This document shows, piece by piece, positions 1 to 9,609 of a DNA stretch of 64,000 bases. Positions within the stretch are counted from its first letter, which is position 1; every line of letters begins with the position of its first letter. A program made the translations under genes and the position numbers. Origin of the DNA: Thysanoteuthis rhombus (Eukaryota > Mollusca > Cephalopoda > Oegopsida > Thysanoteuthidae); contig OY735220.1 in the NCBI GenBank assembly GCA_963457665.1, positions 34,765,694-34,829,693 of the forward strand. The letters run 5' to 3'. The notes under the pieces were generated by a model. That model did no database searches. It was not told the origin of the DNA and was given only the letters and a program-made list of their open reading frames with translations.

Positions 1-1225
1 AAACCCAAGTTCCTTGATCACATCATACAGCACACTACTCCCCTTTTACTCCACCAACACCCAACACCAACCTGCTATATTTTCTCCCCCTATTCAGTAT
101 ACCATCCGAACATTTCAGGGACTTCATTTGCTACAGTCTTCCAGCATCACGAAAGTGTTTCCTGAAGACGCCGATGGAATTCCAGTGAAAAGCATCAAGC
201 CTTATCTTTCTAATAGTATAAATGTCAAAGACATAACACACTCTTTCTCAAAATTTTCACTTCCACTTTGTCAAATCACTTACACCATTTCGTCGGATTA
301 CCTCAAATCCACACCACAAATATATAACGTCAACGTGTGGATGTATTGGGTGACAATGATGTTCGTTCGATAGATAAGCAAAAATCAAAGATAATTTTTT
401 CGATATAAACTTTATTGAATGGCATACTTACCGTTTTTTCCCCTCTGTGTTCTGCCATATTTCTGGCATCCTCATAATTCCACCCCCCCCCCAGAGCTTT
501 TAATCGTTCTCAGCAAATAACTACTGTATGTGCTTTTTGCAACCAGAAGGGGTAATATCTGCTGAATGCAGTGAATGAGTGAAAACATCCCAGCCGCTCA
601 GTAGCAATCTTTGACTGGTCACCAGAGAAAAATGTGGTTCAGCCTTGAATATTATGCTGTTTTTTTGTTGTTGTTGTTGTTTTTATTGTTAACTAATCCC
701 GGGCACTTTTTGTCGATTGTTGCTTACAATTGGTCTAATTAGGAAAAGTACTCGTTCAGATCATTCGTTTGGTTCTCCGGAAGGAGTTCTCAGTGGAATT
801 TTCCTTTCCAACCCCACCGTAAATAATATCAATTCTCCATAGCAGCATGGGAGTTTTAAAAAAATACGTATTCCCTTGAGTTCTCGTTTATCATCTATTT
901 TTTTTAAATTCATTTACTGGCCAATATGAGGCAGGACGGCGAAAATTAAATTACACTTTCAATTAGCCTGTTCATCATAATTTTTTTTATTAACGAGAAA
1001 GCTTCTCCCCGACAGAGAAATGTTGCAACATCCAATGTGACTATCATTTAGATATATAATCCGACGATATCAGAATATTTACAACGACTTACAAAATATT
1101 TATTGTGTTTTGCCAATTCAACTTCCCTAGGTATGATGAACTACAGTTGAAAACAAAAATTTAAAAAATAGGGTTCAGCATGTGTTCTGTACCAAGTTGT
1201 TATGATATAATGTGATCATAAAATC
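1..1225. other. Intergenic, nothing recognised
   Basis: The stretch is AT-rich with T runs and a short C run near 482. A reading frame of 119 codons at 14-373 has no domain that I recognise and is not backed by splice sites or a clear start context, so I do not call it a gene. Confidence 0.5.
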
Positions 1226-1228
1226 CTT

Positions 1229-1844
1229 CATGGTGCATCGGGGCATACATCAAAAGAGGCATTTATCAAAGGTTATGTTATGGCTCGATGAGACCCTCAA
1301 AAGAAGAAGAAATCAAGCAAAGAATCACACTAGGATGGCAAGTCTTTGGCAGAGCAAGCTCAACCTTCAAAAACAAGAAGATCCCATTAATCTTAAAAAG
1401 AAGGATCTATAACCAATGCACCTTCCCAATAGTCATCTAGGGAGCTGAAATATGGAACCTAACCAAGAGACAGATCTGCGAATTGAGAACCATACAACGT
1501 GCACATGAAAGAATTATGCTGGGCCTCACATGGAGAGACTGCAAGACAGCACAGTACATCCAGGAAAAAACTAGAGTCAGGGACATCATAGAATCCATTA
1601 AATCTCAAATGGCGGTGGGCTGGCTATGTTGTGAGAATGGCAGACAACCGATGGACATCACGACTCACGACATGGATCCCCCGAGATCACATGTGCAAGC
1701 GAGGCCGACAGAATATTAGATGGAGAGACGAGCTAGACAAGTTTAGGAAGTACTGGCTCTGCGATGCTCATGATAGAGAAGTGTGGCAAATCCCAGGGAA
1801 GGACTATGTTCAACGATGGACGTTGAAAGACTGATGATGATGCT

Positions 1845-1876
<32 letters not shown>

Positions 1877-1878
1877 CT
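1229..1878 (+). mobile_element. RTE-clade LINE fragment, copy 1 (5'-truncated)
   Basis: This is the C-terminal end of an RTE-type endonuclease/reverse transcriptase read on the plus strand. Recognisable blocks in order are EIKQRITLGWQVFGRAS, KRRIYNQCTFPIV, GAEIWNLTKRQ, QRAHERIMLGLTWRD, DIIESIK and, after a frame change, RWRDELDKFRKYWLCDAHD with the closing YVQRWT. This order matches the tail of RTE proteins, where the family has GWAAFG, AMLGVSLRD, GRPPTRW and AYVQQWT. The coding part is broken by stops and at least one frameshift. A GAT/GCT trinucleotide tail closes the copy at about 1831-1875, as is usual for RTE elements. Everything upstream of the C-terminal region of the protein is missing, consistent with incomplete reverse transcription. 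It is the longest of eight related fragments in the window. Confidence 0.85.
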
Positions 1879-2310
1879 TAAATTAAATAGAATTCATTCA
1901 CAGAGAGATAAGAAGGAAGAGATTTGGCTGGGAGACTGACTTAAAGATAAAGGATGACTGGACAGAAAAAGATGGAAGGAGAGAAAGGGGACAGGCAGAC
2001 GGATAGAAATATAGAGAGTGACGAATACTTGTACTTTTGCTGGAATCGTGTGTGAGCTTTTTGATATAAGAAGTTCAATATAACACTGCAAGTGGCAGAT
2101 TTTGAATAATCGTTATCACAAATTCACAAGGTCAAGCCAAAGAAGATCAAGAAAAAACAGATTTTGGCAGCATCTGTCTACATCTATGTCTCAAATAAAA
2201 AACTATTTGTTTCCAATCGAATTTTCAAGCAAATCCCTGTTGAAAAGTCCGAAAGAAAAATAATAATTGCATAAGAAATAAAAGAAAAAATATCGCCCAA
2301 AATGTAATAG

Positions 2311-2311
<1 letters not shown>
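1879..2311. other. Intergenic, purine-rich
   Basis: The stretch is rich in GA and AGA runs between 1900 and 2010. I see no gene. Confidence 0.5.

Positions 2312-2369
<58 letters not shown>
2312..2369. repeat. (TA)n microsatellite
   Basis: An uninterrupted TA array of 58 bp. Confidence 0.97.
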
Positions 2370-2373
<4 letters not shown>

Positions 2374-3094
2374 GCGTATATAAACACTGTATGGTTATCT
2401 TTCTTTCTTTCTATTTTTCTTTCTCGCTTTCACTATCTCTCTATCTTTGCAAATGCTATAGACTGATGAAAAAGAAGATAGTCAATCTATCTCGAATCAC
2501 TTTCTCTCTGCGTCTTTCAATTAACTGTTAACACTATTAACCGATTTGAAAATCGGTCTTAACATGAAAATTCTCCCCGTCTTGAGAACTGCCGACTTTC
2601 GGCACATTTGAAAAGTCTATTTGGTTCGCATATTTTCTCATCCACGATGAAGAGACAGGAAGACAAATAAGCTGGAAGAGATTTCAAGGACAGACAAAAG
2701 TTATGGTTCCAATCGGACAGCCTTGCTTTTGAGAATCAGAACCAGACGATTCTTCCAGAAGATTGCGTTATGTCATGCCGACTCTGACATCGAAGAGAAA
2801 TATTTGAGAAATACAAATGGCGTTTTTTTGAATGATGACAATAACGATGACGATTTTGTATTTTAGAAAAATTTGAATTTTACTAAACGTGACGTTTTTT
2901 ACTACAAAAACGCTTATATTGTTAAAGATGAAAATGAATACAAAAAACGAAGGAGTAATAAAAAAAATAATTACAAATTATCATGATAACAATTCAATCT
3001 GTGATTAGAAAAATAAGTTACGTAACGTATGCGAAAATGACTCGAGTTACAGTATAAGTTGGTATTTACTAAGCCTAGCTTAGTCTTCTACAAA
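2370..3094. other. Intergenic, nothing recognised
   Basis: AT-rich sequence with a TTTC-rich stretch near 2397-2440. No coding or RNA signal was seen. Confidence 0.5.
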
Positions 3095-3260
3095 GCCATT
3101 ATAGAGGGCCATTCAGTGGGTATCGAACTCACAGCACAAGACCTGCATGCTGACAGTAAGCGACTTAGAGCTGGGTCACCCAAGAGGAATTTTAGGAGGC
3201 GGTGCAAAGCTTTTTTCGCCCCTGTCCAAGACATACAGCACGATCAGCCGTCTTGAGCCT
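3095..3260 (-). repeat. tRNA-derived SINE-like unit
   Basis: Read on the minus strand, the segment has a Pol III B-box-like core (GAGTTCGATACCC near 3118-3130) preceded by a tRNA-like stretch. Its other half contains AGAGGAATTTT followed by GGCGGTGCAAAGCTTTTT, and a variant of this block recurs at about 35673-35706. A tRNA-like head plus a shared body suggests a SINE, but I did not find clear ends or a target duplication. Confidence 0.5.
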
Positions 3261-3377
3261 TCTTGTTTTCATTTGCTATAATAAGCCTTTTAGAACATCA
3301 TACTTGTTCACTCATCTGTAAACGATAGAGTCTATTTAGCCTATTTTATCAAAGAACATATACTGGCGAAGTTTTAG

Positions 3378-3415
3378 ATGCACACCTCTACCCAAGTCCC
3401 CTTGCTAAGAGCCTC

Positions 3416-3498
<83 letters not shown>

Positions 3499-3501
3499 GA
3501 G

Positions 3502-3545
<44 letters not shown>

Positions 3546-3690
3546 GCGTGCAAAAGTGTATATTCAAAAATAGCATTAAGAAATCTGTTGTGCACTAAAC
3601 AGATACGAAGTACGAATCAATTCCGCTTGTAGAATGGAGCAACTTAATTGGTTTCATAAGTCAGACCACTTTTACTAAGTGCATCTTTAG
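3378..3690. repeat. Interspersed repeat with internal TA/GA/GATA array (copy without LINE)
   Basis: A compound microsatellite, (TA)n at 3418-3468, (GA)n to about 3494 and (GATA)n to about 3545, lies inside a dispersed repeat. The flanks match those of the repeat at 4011-4790: a CTTTATATA entry, AGATGCGTGCAAAA after the array, then GATACGAAGTACGAA and CTTAATTGGTTTCATAAGTC. This copy has no LINE insertion and so shows the pre-insertion state of the site occupied at 4249-4735. Confidence 0.6.
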
Positions 3691-4010
3691 AAGGTGCTGG
3701 ACATTTAATTTGGCATAATTATCATATCGTACGAAATTATGGCTTCAAAGTACTTCGGTTACTTCTCCTCGGTGGCACCGATTTATTTATTTTATATCTA
3801 AATTAGGAAAATTCGAATGAGAGAGATCTATATTATTTAATTCTTCTATTGATTTTTTAAATTATATCTCCCAAGAACCTCTGATCCAAACAAATCCAAA
3901 CTTGACACTGCATTGCCTTGTGTGATGACTAATGTATCAGGTACATAATAGCGTGCACGCGCACACATATACACACACATACACAGAGATTTTTCCAATT
4001 GCAGTGAGAT
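3691..4010. other. Intergenic, nothing recognised
   Basis: AT-rich, with a short alternating AC/GT-type run near 3955-3985. No gene was seen. Confidence 0.5.
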
Positions 4011-4088
4011 AATTAAGTATGTTTCGGACTCCGTTGGGATTCCAGGCCCCCAGCTGGACCCCACTTCAAAGGCCCTACTTAGAGCTGT

Positions 4089-4151
<63 letters not shown>

Positions 4152-4248
4152 CAGATGTGTGTAAAAAATTCCCAAGAAAAAAAAACAGATTTCAGCTGTG
4201 TGTTAAAAATAACATTCGAGACTTTCTCATACCGAATAGATACAAAAT
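4011..4248. repeat. Interspersed repeat with internal TA array, left part
   Basis: The TA array at 4091-4149 is flanked by the same sequences as the repeat at 3378-3690. The repeat is cut at about 4248 by an RTE fragment and resumes at about 4736 with GCAAGCTAATTGGTTTCAAA. Confidence 0.6.
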
Positions 4249-4735
4249 ACAAACAAGAAAATCCCACTTGTCTTGAAAAGAAGGATCTACAACCAATGAA
4301 TCCTCTCGATAGTCACCTATGGAGCTGAAACATGGAACCTAACCAAAAGATTGGCCCTCAAACTGAGAACCATGCAGTGTGCACATGAGAGAATCATGTT
4401 CAACATAGCATGGGGATATCACAAAACAGCTCAGTATATTGGATAGAAAGAAAACAGAGTCAGGGTATCATAGAATCCATTCGAATCCATAAGAAAACTC
4501 AAATGGCAATGAGCTGGTCATGTTGCAAGAATATCAAGCAACTGACGGACATCACAACTTATAACGTGGATACCCAGAGATCATATGCGAAACTGGCTGA
4601 CAAAATATAAGATGGAGTGAGAAACTGAACGAATTCAGAAAAGTTTCGCTTCGCAACGCTCATGATAGCGAATCCTGGGGACGGTCTATGTCCAACGCCG
4701 AATACTAAAAGGCTGCTGATGATGATGACAAAACA
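4249..4735 (+). mobile_element. RTE-clade LINE fragment, copy 2, nested
   Basis: The fragment contains ILKRRIYNQ, the block for TYGAETWNLTKR, an AHERIM block and the terminal RTE region, followed by a short GCTGATGATGATGA tail. It has several stops and frame changes. It sits inside another repeat whose unbroken relative lies 0.6 kb upstream. ACAAACAAG before the insert and ACAAAACAAG after it may be a diverged target-site duplication. Confidence 0.8.
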
Positions 4736-4790
4736 AGCCTGTCATGTAGGCAAGCTAATTGGTTTCAAAAGTCGAAGTAAATCTTCTTTT

Positions 4791-5477
4791 ATCCTAGAAT
4801 TGTAAGCCAACTTATTTTTCATCCTTTGTAAACCATTCTTTCCTACTCCGTCCATCTAATTGACTCTTCGTAGGAGACAATTTCATGAAGAAAAGCTTTA
4901 GAAATATTAGATCATTAATTTGTAATCAGTGGAGTAAGAGCCACAATGGAATGGAACTTAATTAAGAGGAATTAAATCGATGAAGCAAAGTCAACGTCTT
5001 AACTCGGATTAAAGATATTTCTCGAGCTAAAACATTTCATCTCAACTCTTAATTCTTCTTGCATAAACAATATGATTATTGATTCGTTTATCGCTAAATT
5101 TGCTGGATAACCTCTCGTTGTGTTACATTTCGGAATTTAGTCCAAGTCTGAGGTTTGGGTTGACTTTGAATTTCCACCGTAACAACAAAAACAACAACAA
5201 TCCTCACCAAAATAATTCAGGACAGGCAAATCTTCGTTGTTTTTTTTTTACCCCATCACGTTAAACCAAACCGATGTGTAAAATAAAAATTGGCCTACCG
5301 TGATTTGAAATCACTACCAAGTGATCGGTAGACAGCTCTCTTAACGACTGACTAACCGACTGACAAACTTACATGTCTACGGAAATGTGTGCTCCAAATA
5401 ATTCAATTGATTAAAAACATTTAAAAACTCTCGACTTAGTATTAGCAAGTTGGTTTCATCGCAATAAATAGATACAT
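4791..5477. other. Intergenic, nothing recognised
   Basis: AT-rich sequence without a coding, tRNA or transposon signal that I can defend. Confidence 0.5.
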
Positions 5478-5732
5478 TTATATAAAAAAAAATACATATC
5501 TTTTTTTTTTTGAATTTATGTATAAAATACAGAAGTCGCAGTAATCATCTTCAGTTGGGATAAAAGTAGGAGTGGAGTTTGACCGTGCAGCAGCTAGGCT
5601 CGTATCAATTGACCATGCAATTACAATGAACGCAAATACAATAAATAGTTTTGTTGTGCTTTCGATAGTAGGCTTGCCTTTCGTCTCAGTCCTTAATTGA
5701 AAATGCAATCGATTCACTGAAAGCTTCCTCAC
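5478..5732 (-). CDS. Candidate small secreted-protein exon (hypothetical)
   Basis: I do not recognise this 84-codon frame. Its middle has a signal-peptide-like segment (KLFIVFAFIVIAWSIDTSLA) followed by a polar stretch and then DDYCDFCILYIN. The C-x-x-C spacing and hydrophobic step are reminiscent of the start of a saposin-B domain. The region before the hydrophobic core is about 27 residues, long for a signal peptide, so the true start may lie in another exon or the frame may be chance. The end runs into a poly-A stretch (K codons) and no strong splice donor is seen. There are no neighbouring exons. Confidence 0.2.
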   Translation of the reverse strand: MRKLSVNRLHFQLRTETKGKPTIESTTKLFIVFAFIVIAWSIDTSLAAARSNSTPTFIPTEDDYCDFCILYINSKKKRYVFFFI

Positions 5733-6289
5733 CGATATAGTTTATATGCTCAGCTATTCGAAATATATAAACCACTTTTATTCCATGAGGATAATGTTCT
5801 TAGGGTAACTATTCCGGACAGATCTCTTGCGTCAGTAATTAGAAAGAATGGAATTCACGGGCGATTTACCAGTGTTGCCACGAAAGGAAATGATGAACAT
5901 TTATTAGAGGAAAAGGTGAGAGGAAATATTATCTTTGGTATCCATCGAATCATTTATGCAATAATTGAAACAGCATGCCCTGGACGTATGAACGTATGGA
6001 CGGTTTGCTTAAGCAACATGGGAAATTGTTCACCGGAATCGGTTTTGGGAAACATGAACCCTCGTTGCTGTGTTTATGTTAATGCCAACTTGAGAGATTC
6101 CAATATGGAATGCTGTGAAACCATAGCCTTTATGTGGGTTCGAACTCTGACCGTTGGCAGCGGTGGTAAATTCGTAATACGCCACAAGCCATATTTAGTC
6201 TTTACTTCAGTGATAGTAAGTGAAGTCTTAAACTGCAATTCAAAAGTTGGCAAGCCTTCGATAGAGAAGGCTTAACCTTCTGGAATAAG
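5733..6289. other. Intergenic, one B-box-like site
   Basis: A reading frame of 119 codons (5916-6275) has no recognised domain. GTGGGTTCGAACTCT near 6136-6150 resembles a Pol III B box, so part of the stretch may be an old SINE. Confidence 0.35.
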
Positions 6290-6735
6290 AAAATTGTATT
6301 AGTTTTAAAAGGAAGGGCCTACAACTGATGAATTCCTCCTGATAGTCATCTATGGAGCTGAGACGTGGAACCTACCCTAGAGATTAGCCCTCAAACTGAG
6401 AACTATGGACAGGAGATATATACTTAATATAAAGTGATGAGCTCAAAAGAAAGCGCAGTATATTTAAGAACAAACAGGGACCAGAGATATCGTAGGAAAC
6501 CACCAGAAAACTCAAATGGCAATGTTCTGGTCATGCTTCAAGAAAGTCAGACAACAGCTGGTCATTATGACTCACAACGAGGATCCCCAGAGATCACATG
6601 CGAAATTATGGCGTGACAAACTGGAAAAATTCGGAAAGTATTAACTCTGCGACGCCCACGATATAAAAGTTTGTCGAATCTTTGGGAAGGTCTATGCCCA
6701 ACGACGAACGTTAAAAAGGTTGATGAGGATATTGA
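6290..6735 (+). mobile_element. RTE-clade LINE fragment, copy 3
   Basis: A strongly decayed copy matches copies 1 and 2 over the block for GAETWN, the region around AACTCAAATGGCAATG, ACTCACAACGAGGATCCCC and the closing GGGAAGGTCTATG. It ends with a very short GATGAGGAT tail near 6721-6733. Confidence 0.7.
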
Positions 6736-7369
6736 TTTAAGTCTACGAAATAACGTATTCAGTTACGATATCATTTAATATGTTGGATTTGTTCTTTCAC
6801 TGAATCAATTAGTATTTATTTTTTATATTATTTCACAGAAACGCTTAGCTAATAGATTAATTTCACTCGGTATAATTATATTATGTTATTATACTCATGA
6901 TTATAATTAAAAGTATAACTATTAATTACTACATAACTTTAGGCAAGTAAGCTTTTGTGTGCACATTAATTTCTTCTGTCTGCTGGTAGTAAGATGGGTC
7001 TGTATGATGTCAAGTATGGCAGTTTGCGACAAGCAATAGAATGAGTCTTTATTATCAAATTCTGTTGATTTTTACCTTCATTTTCATTGCTGTTGCTTTT
7101 TATCGCAACTTAACTCGGACTGGGTATTCTTCTGCTGTGAGTAAATAAATAATCAGCGCTGAACGGAATGAAGAATACGTTCTAGACGAGAATCGAATAC
7201 CCGACCCTTTATACCGGAGGGTGGCTCAAATAAAAATGAAGTGAGTCTTATCAGCTCATTCTCTGATCAGCAGGAATAAAACCAAAGATATGAATCCTTT
7301 GATTCTGATACGGAATATACTTCCGTTTCTTGCGAATATGTAATGATTAAGAAACAATCTTGTTTGATG
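6736..7369. other. Intergenic, nothing recognised
   Basis: AT-rich. A possible SINE relic lies near 7190-7215 (AATCGAATACCCGACCC). No gene was seen. Confidence 0.4.
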
Positions 7370-7479
7370 TTAAACCAGGATGGGTAGCTAGAAACTTGGG
7401 GGCAAGGGGTGCTTAGTTTCATGAGACCTCCATCCCAATATTTAGTGTTGTTGTTCCCAAGCTGAGGGGATGCGAGCAC

Positions 7480-7760
7480 TTAAGGTTCCATAATGGTATT
7501 ACCGGGGGACCGTGAGTAGACATTCCAAAAGCGTGGGGCCTATGAGCTTGTTAAGTGGGTAGTACTTTCAAAAACAATTACGTTGCTAGGACTGGTGGGG
7601 TAGGGCCTGACTCTTTGGGGGTATTTCTCCGGCATTTAGTTTGATTTTTTTTTTTGGTAAATGTCTGTAGATATTCAGTAGGTGAACTACTATTCATAAA
7701 GCTGTTGGGGTCCGATTGGGGAGCTATTGTAAATTGCCCCCTGCCCCATTGTTTAAATGA
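7480..7760. repeat. Interspersed repeat, hAT-associated type, copy 1
   Basis: The run GGGGGACCGTGAG, then GAGCTTGTTAAGTGGGTAG and GTAGGTGAACTACTATTCAT, is shared in order with 42905-43330 and partly with 49540-50053. The copies are diverged. The 42.9 kb copy also carries a hAT-like terminus, so a decayed non-autonomous hAT family is likely. Confidence 0.5.
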
Positions 7761-8053
7761 TCATATTATAAATACGTAGTGACGGAGCAGTTGAAATAAC
7801 AGAATGCAGATTCAGCGACCTGGACACGAATTTTCGTTTTGATACTAAAAACAAATTCGTACGATAACTAAATAACAAATCTATCATGCTATGTATTAAA
7901 AAAAAACAAGCTTTTCTTTGTAGACTGAATCACATTTTTTGACAACATATGCTCTGATCGATGAACAAGCAGAACCACTGAGTAAAAACAAGTTGAGATT
8001 GATAGATTGACTGGACATAGATGGGTAACGCTGCACAGCGAAATTTTTGGTCC
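7761..8053. other. Intergenic, nothing recognised
   Basis: AT-rich sequence. No signal was seen. Confidence 0.5.
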
Positions 8054-8427
8054 TTCATCATCATCATCATCATCATCAGTCTTTTAACGTGCATCGTTGG
8101 ACATAGACCTCCCCCAGGAATCGCCACAATTCTCTACCATGGGCGTCACGGAGCCAGTATTTTCTGAATTTGTCCAGTTCGTCTCTCCATCTTGTTTATT
8201 GTCGGCCTCGGTTCCTCATGTGATCTCTGGGGATCCATGTTGTGAGTCGTGATGTCCATCGGTTGTCTTCCATTCTTGCAACATAGCCTGCCCATTGCCA
8301 TTTTAGTTTTTTGAATAGTTTCTATGATGTCTCGGGCCCCGTTTTCTTCGTAATGCACTGTGCTGTCTTGTGATCTCTCAATGTGAAGTTGAGCATGATT
8401 CTCTCATGTGCACGCTGGAGAAGTATT
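8054..8427 (-). mobile_element. RTE-clade LINE fragment, copy 4
   Basis: On the minus strand it reads HEENGARDIIETIQKTKMAMG and the block for RQPMDITTHNMDPQRSH, with frame changes. The element's 3' tail appears on the plus strand as the (CAT)n run at 8056-8078, followed by GTCTTTTAACGTGCATCGTT. It is truncated at its 5' end near 8427. Confidence 0.8.
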
Positions 8428-9038
8428 TCCTGGTTGCTAAAAATTTATAGAAAATGGCTCTCATTCCTTTCAAACTTCACTTTCGTGGACAAAATAGTGA
8501 TATTCACATGTAATTGTTTTTCTTGTTCTATGTGCTTAAAATTGCGTAAATTTGCCCGTTGTCCAATCGAAAATTGTCCTGGTCACAAAAACAATGGTTG
8601 AAGCAGATAATTGACATTTTCCGTACGTAGTAAACATGATCAATCAGAAAATAACTCTTATTATTCGGAATGAAGAAAAGGTTCAAAACGTGGCACTGTG
8701 TAATGAGCAAAGTGGAATTGATAAACATGAACAAGTTGACTTAAAGAATCCATTATATGTGTCGGTGTGCACCAAATGATAGCGGTTCCTTCTTCTCCTA
8801 ACTAAGCTTGTGCACCGTACGTTGGCTGACCGACTCTACTAAAATATCTATGCAGAGCTAGATAATTTCTCTCGTGATCAATAGAACTTGCTTTTGTTTT
8901 TTGTGTTTTTTAATTTCGAATCGTTGCAACCTTCTGCGTCCCGGGAGACCTAAACTTTGCACATAGGTGAGCAGAGGCGTTTAAGCCACACGTCACGTAC
9001 CGTCGCCCTTTTCTGTAGTCTCTTTTCGGGATACTCAC
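8428..9038. other. Intergenic, nothing recognised
   Basis: No defended feature. CpG density rises from about 8935 onward, next to the candidate exon below. Confidence 0.4.
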
Positions 9039-9177
9039 AGGGACTCGCACGTGTCGTATAACTAAAGTGCGTTTTCGTTTTGTCTATGTCATTCTTTTGT
9101 GGCTGCTGCGTTCCTCCACTCTCACGTGACACTTGCGAAGTGCCATTTGCATTGTCAACAGAGAGCTTTCCACCCAT
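9039..9177 (-). CDS. Candidate first coding exon, unknown protein
   Basis: The minus strand opens with an ATG in good context (G at -3, G at +4) and codes MGGKLSVDNANGTSQ, then a polar run ending near YTTRASP. MGGKLS at the extreme N-terminus fits an N-myristoylation signal. The frame meets a strong donor-like site (CCT, then GTGAGTAT) at 9038-9031, so a coding exon of about 139 bases is possible. The stretch is notably CpG-rich for this window. I know no family for it, the downstream exons are not apparent, and the frame could be chance. Confidence 0.25.
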
Positions 9178-9299
9178 AGCTTTTTATGGAGACTTATAGG
9201 TCAACAGCTATTAATGATGTTTGCTTTTGATACCTAATCGCCACAGGCATTTTAAATAAGTACCTTCTATAAAACACTATTTACCACAGTCATTGTTCC

Positions 9300-9300
<1 letters not shown>

Positions 9301-9346
<46 letters not shown>
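9301..9346. repeat. (TA)n microsatellite
   Basis: TA array of about 46 bp that forms the left border of the repeat at 9347-9564. Confidence 0.96.
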
Positions 9347-9348
<2 letters not shown>

Positions 9349-9561
9349 CATAGGAATAGAGCACTCTGGCTGGTGGATGAGGGATTTATGTGTAAATAAA
9401 TATATCGCTTAAATTCAGCCTTGCTGACTGTCCAGTTCCGTAGTCCAGAGGTAGGATATCGGCCTGCAGGTCTGAAGTAAAGGTTTCTTGGATGGAATAA
9501 TGGAAAGTCTATTGCCACACTGAAGAGATGTAATACATCGAAACAGCTGTCTGTGGATGAC

Positions 9562-9564
<3 letters not shown>
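9347..9564 (+). repeat. TA-bounded interspersed repeat, copy A (complete)
   Basis: This unit of about 218 bp lies exactly between two TA arrays. Shared landmarks with 11345-11456 and 17119-17338 are GGAATAGAGCACTCTGG, ATATATCGCTTAAATTCAG, CTGTCCAGTTC, CGAAACAGCTGTCTGTGGAT and a final GACACAAT. In the 17 kb copy the middle carries GGTTTCGAACCTACC, which resembles a Pol III B box, so a tRNA-related SINE origin is possible. Confidence 0.7.

Positions 9565-9607
<43 letters not shown>
9565..9607. repeat. (TA)n microsatellite
   Basis: TA array that forms the right border of the repeat at 9347-9564. Confidence 0.96.
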
Positions 9608-9609
<2 letters not shown>

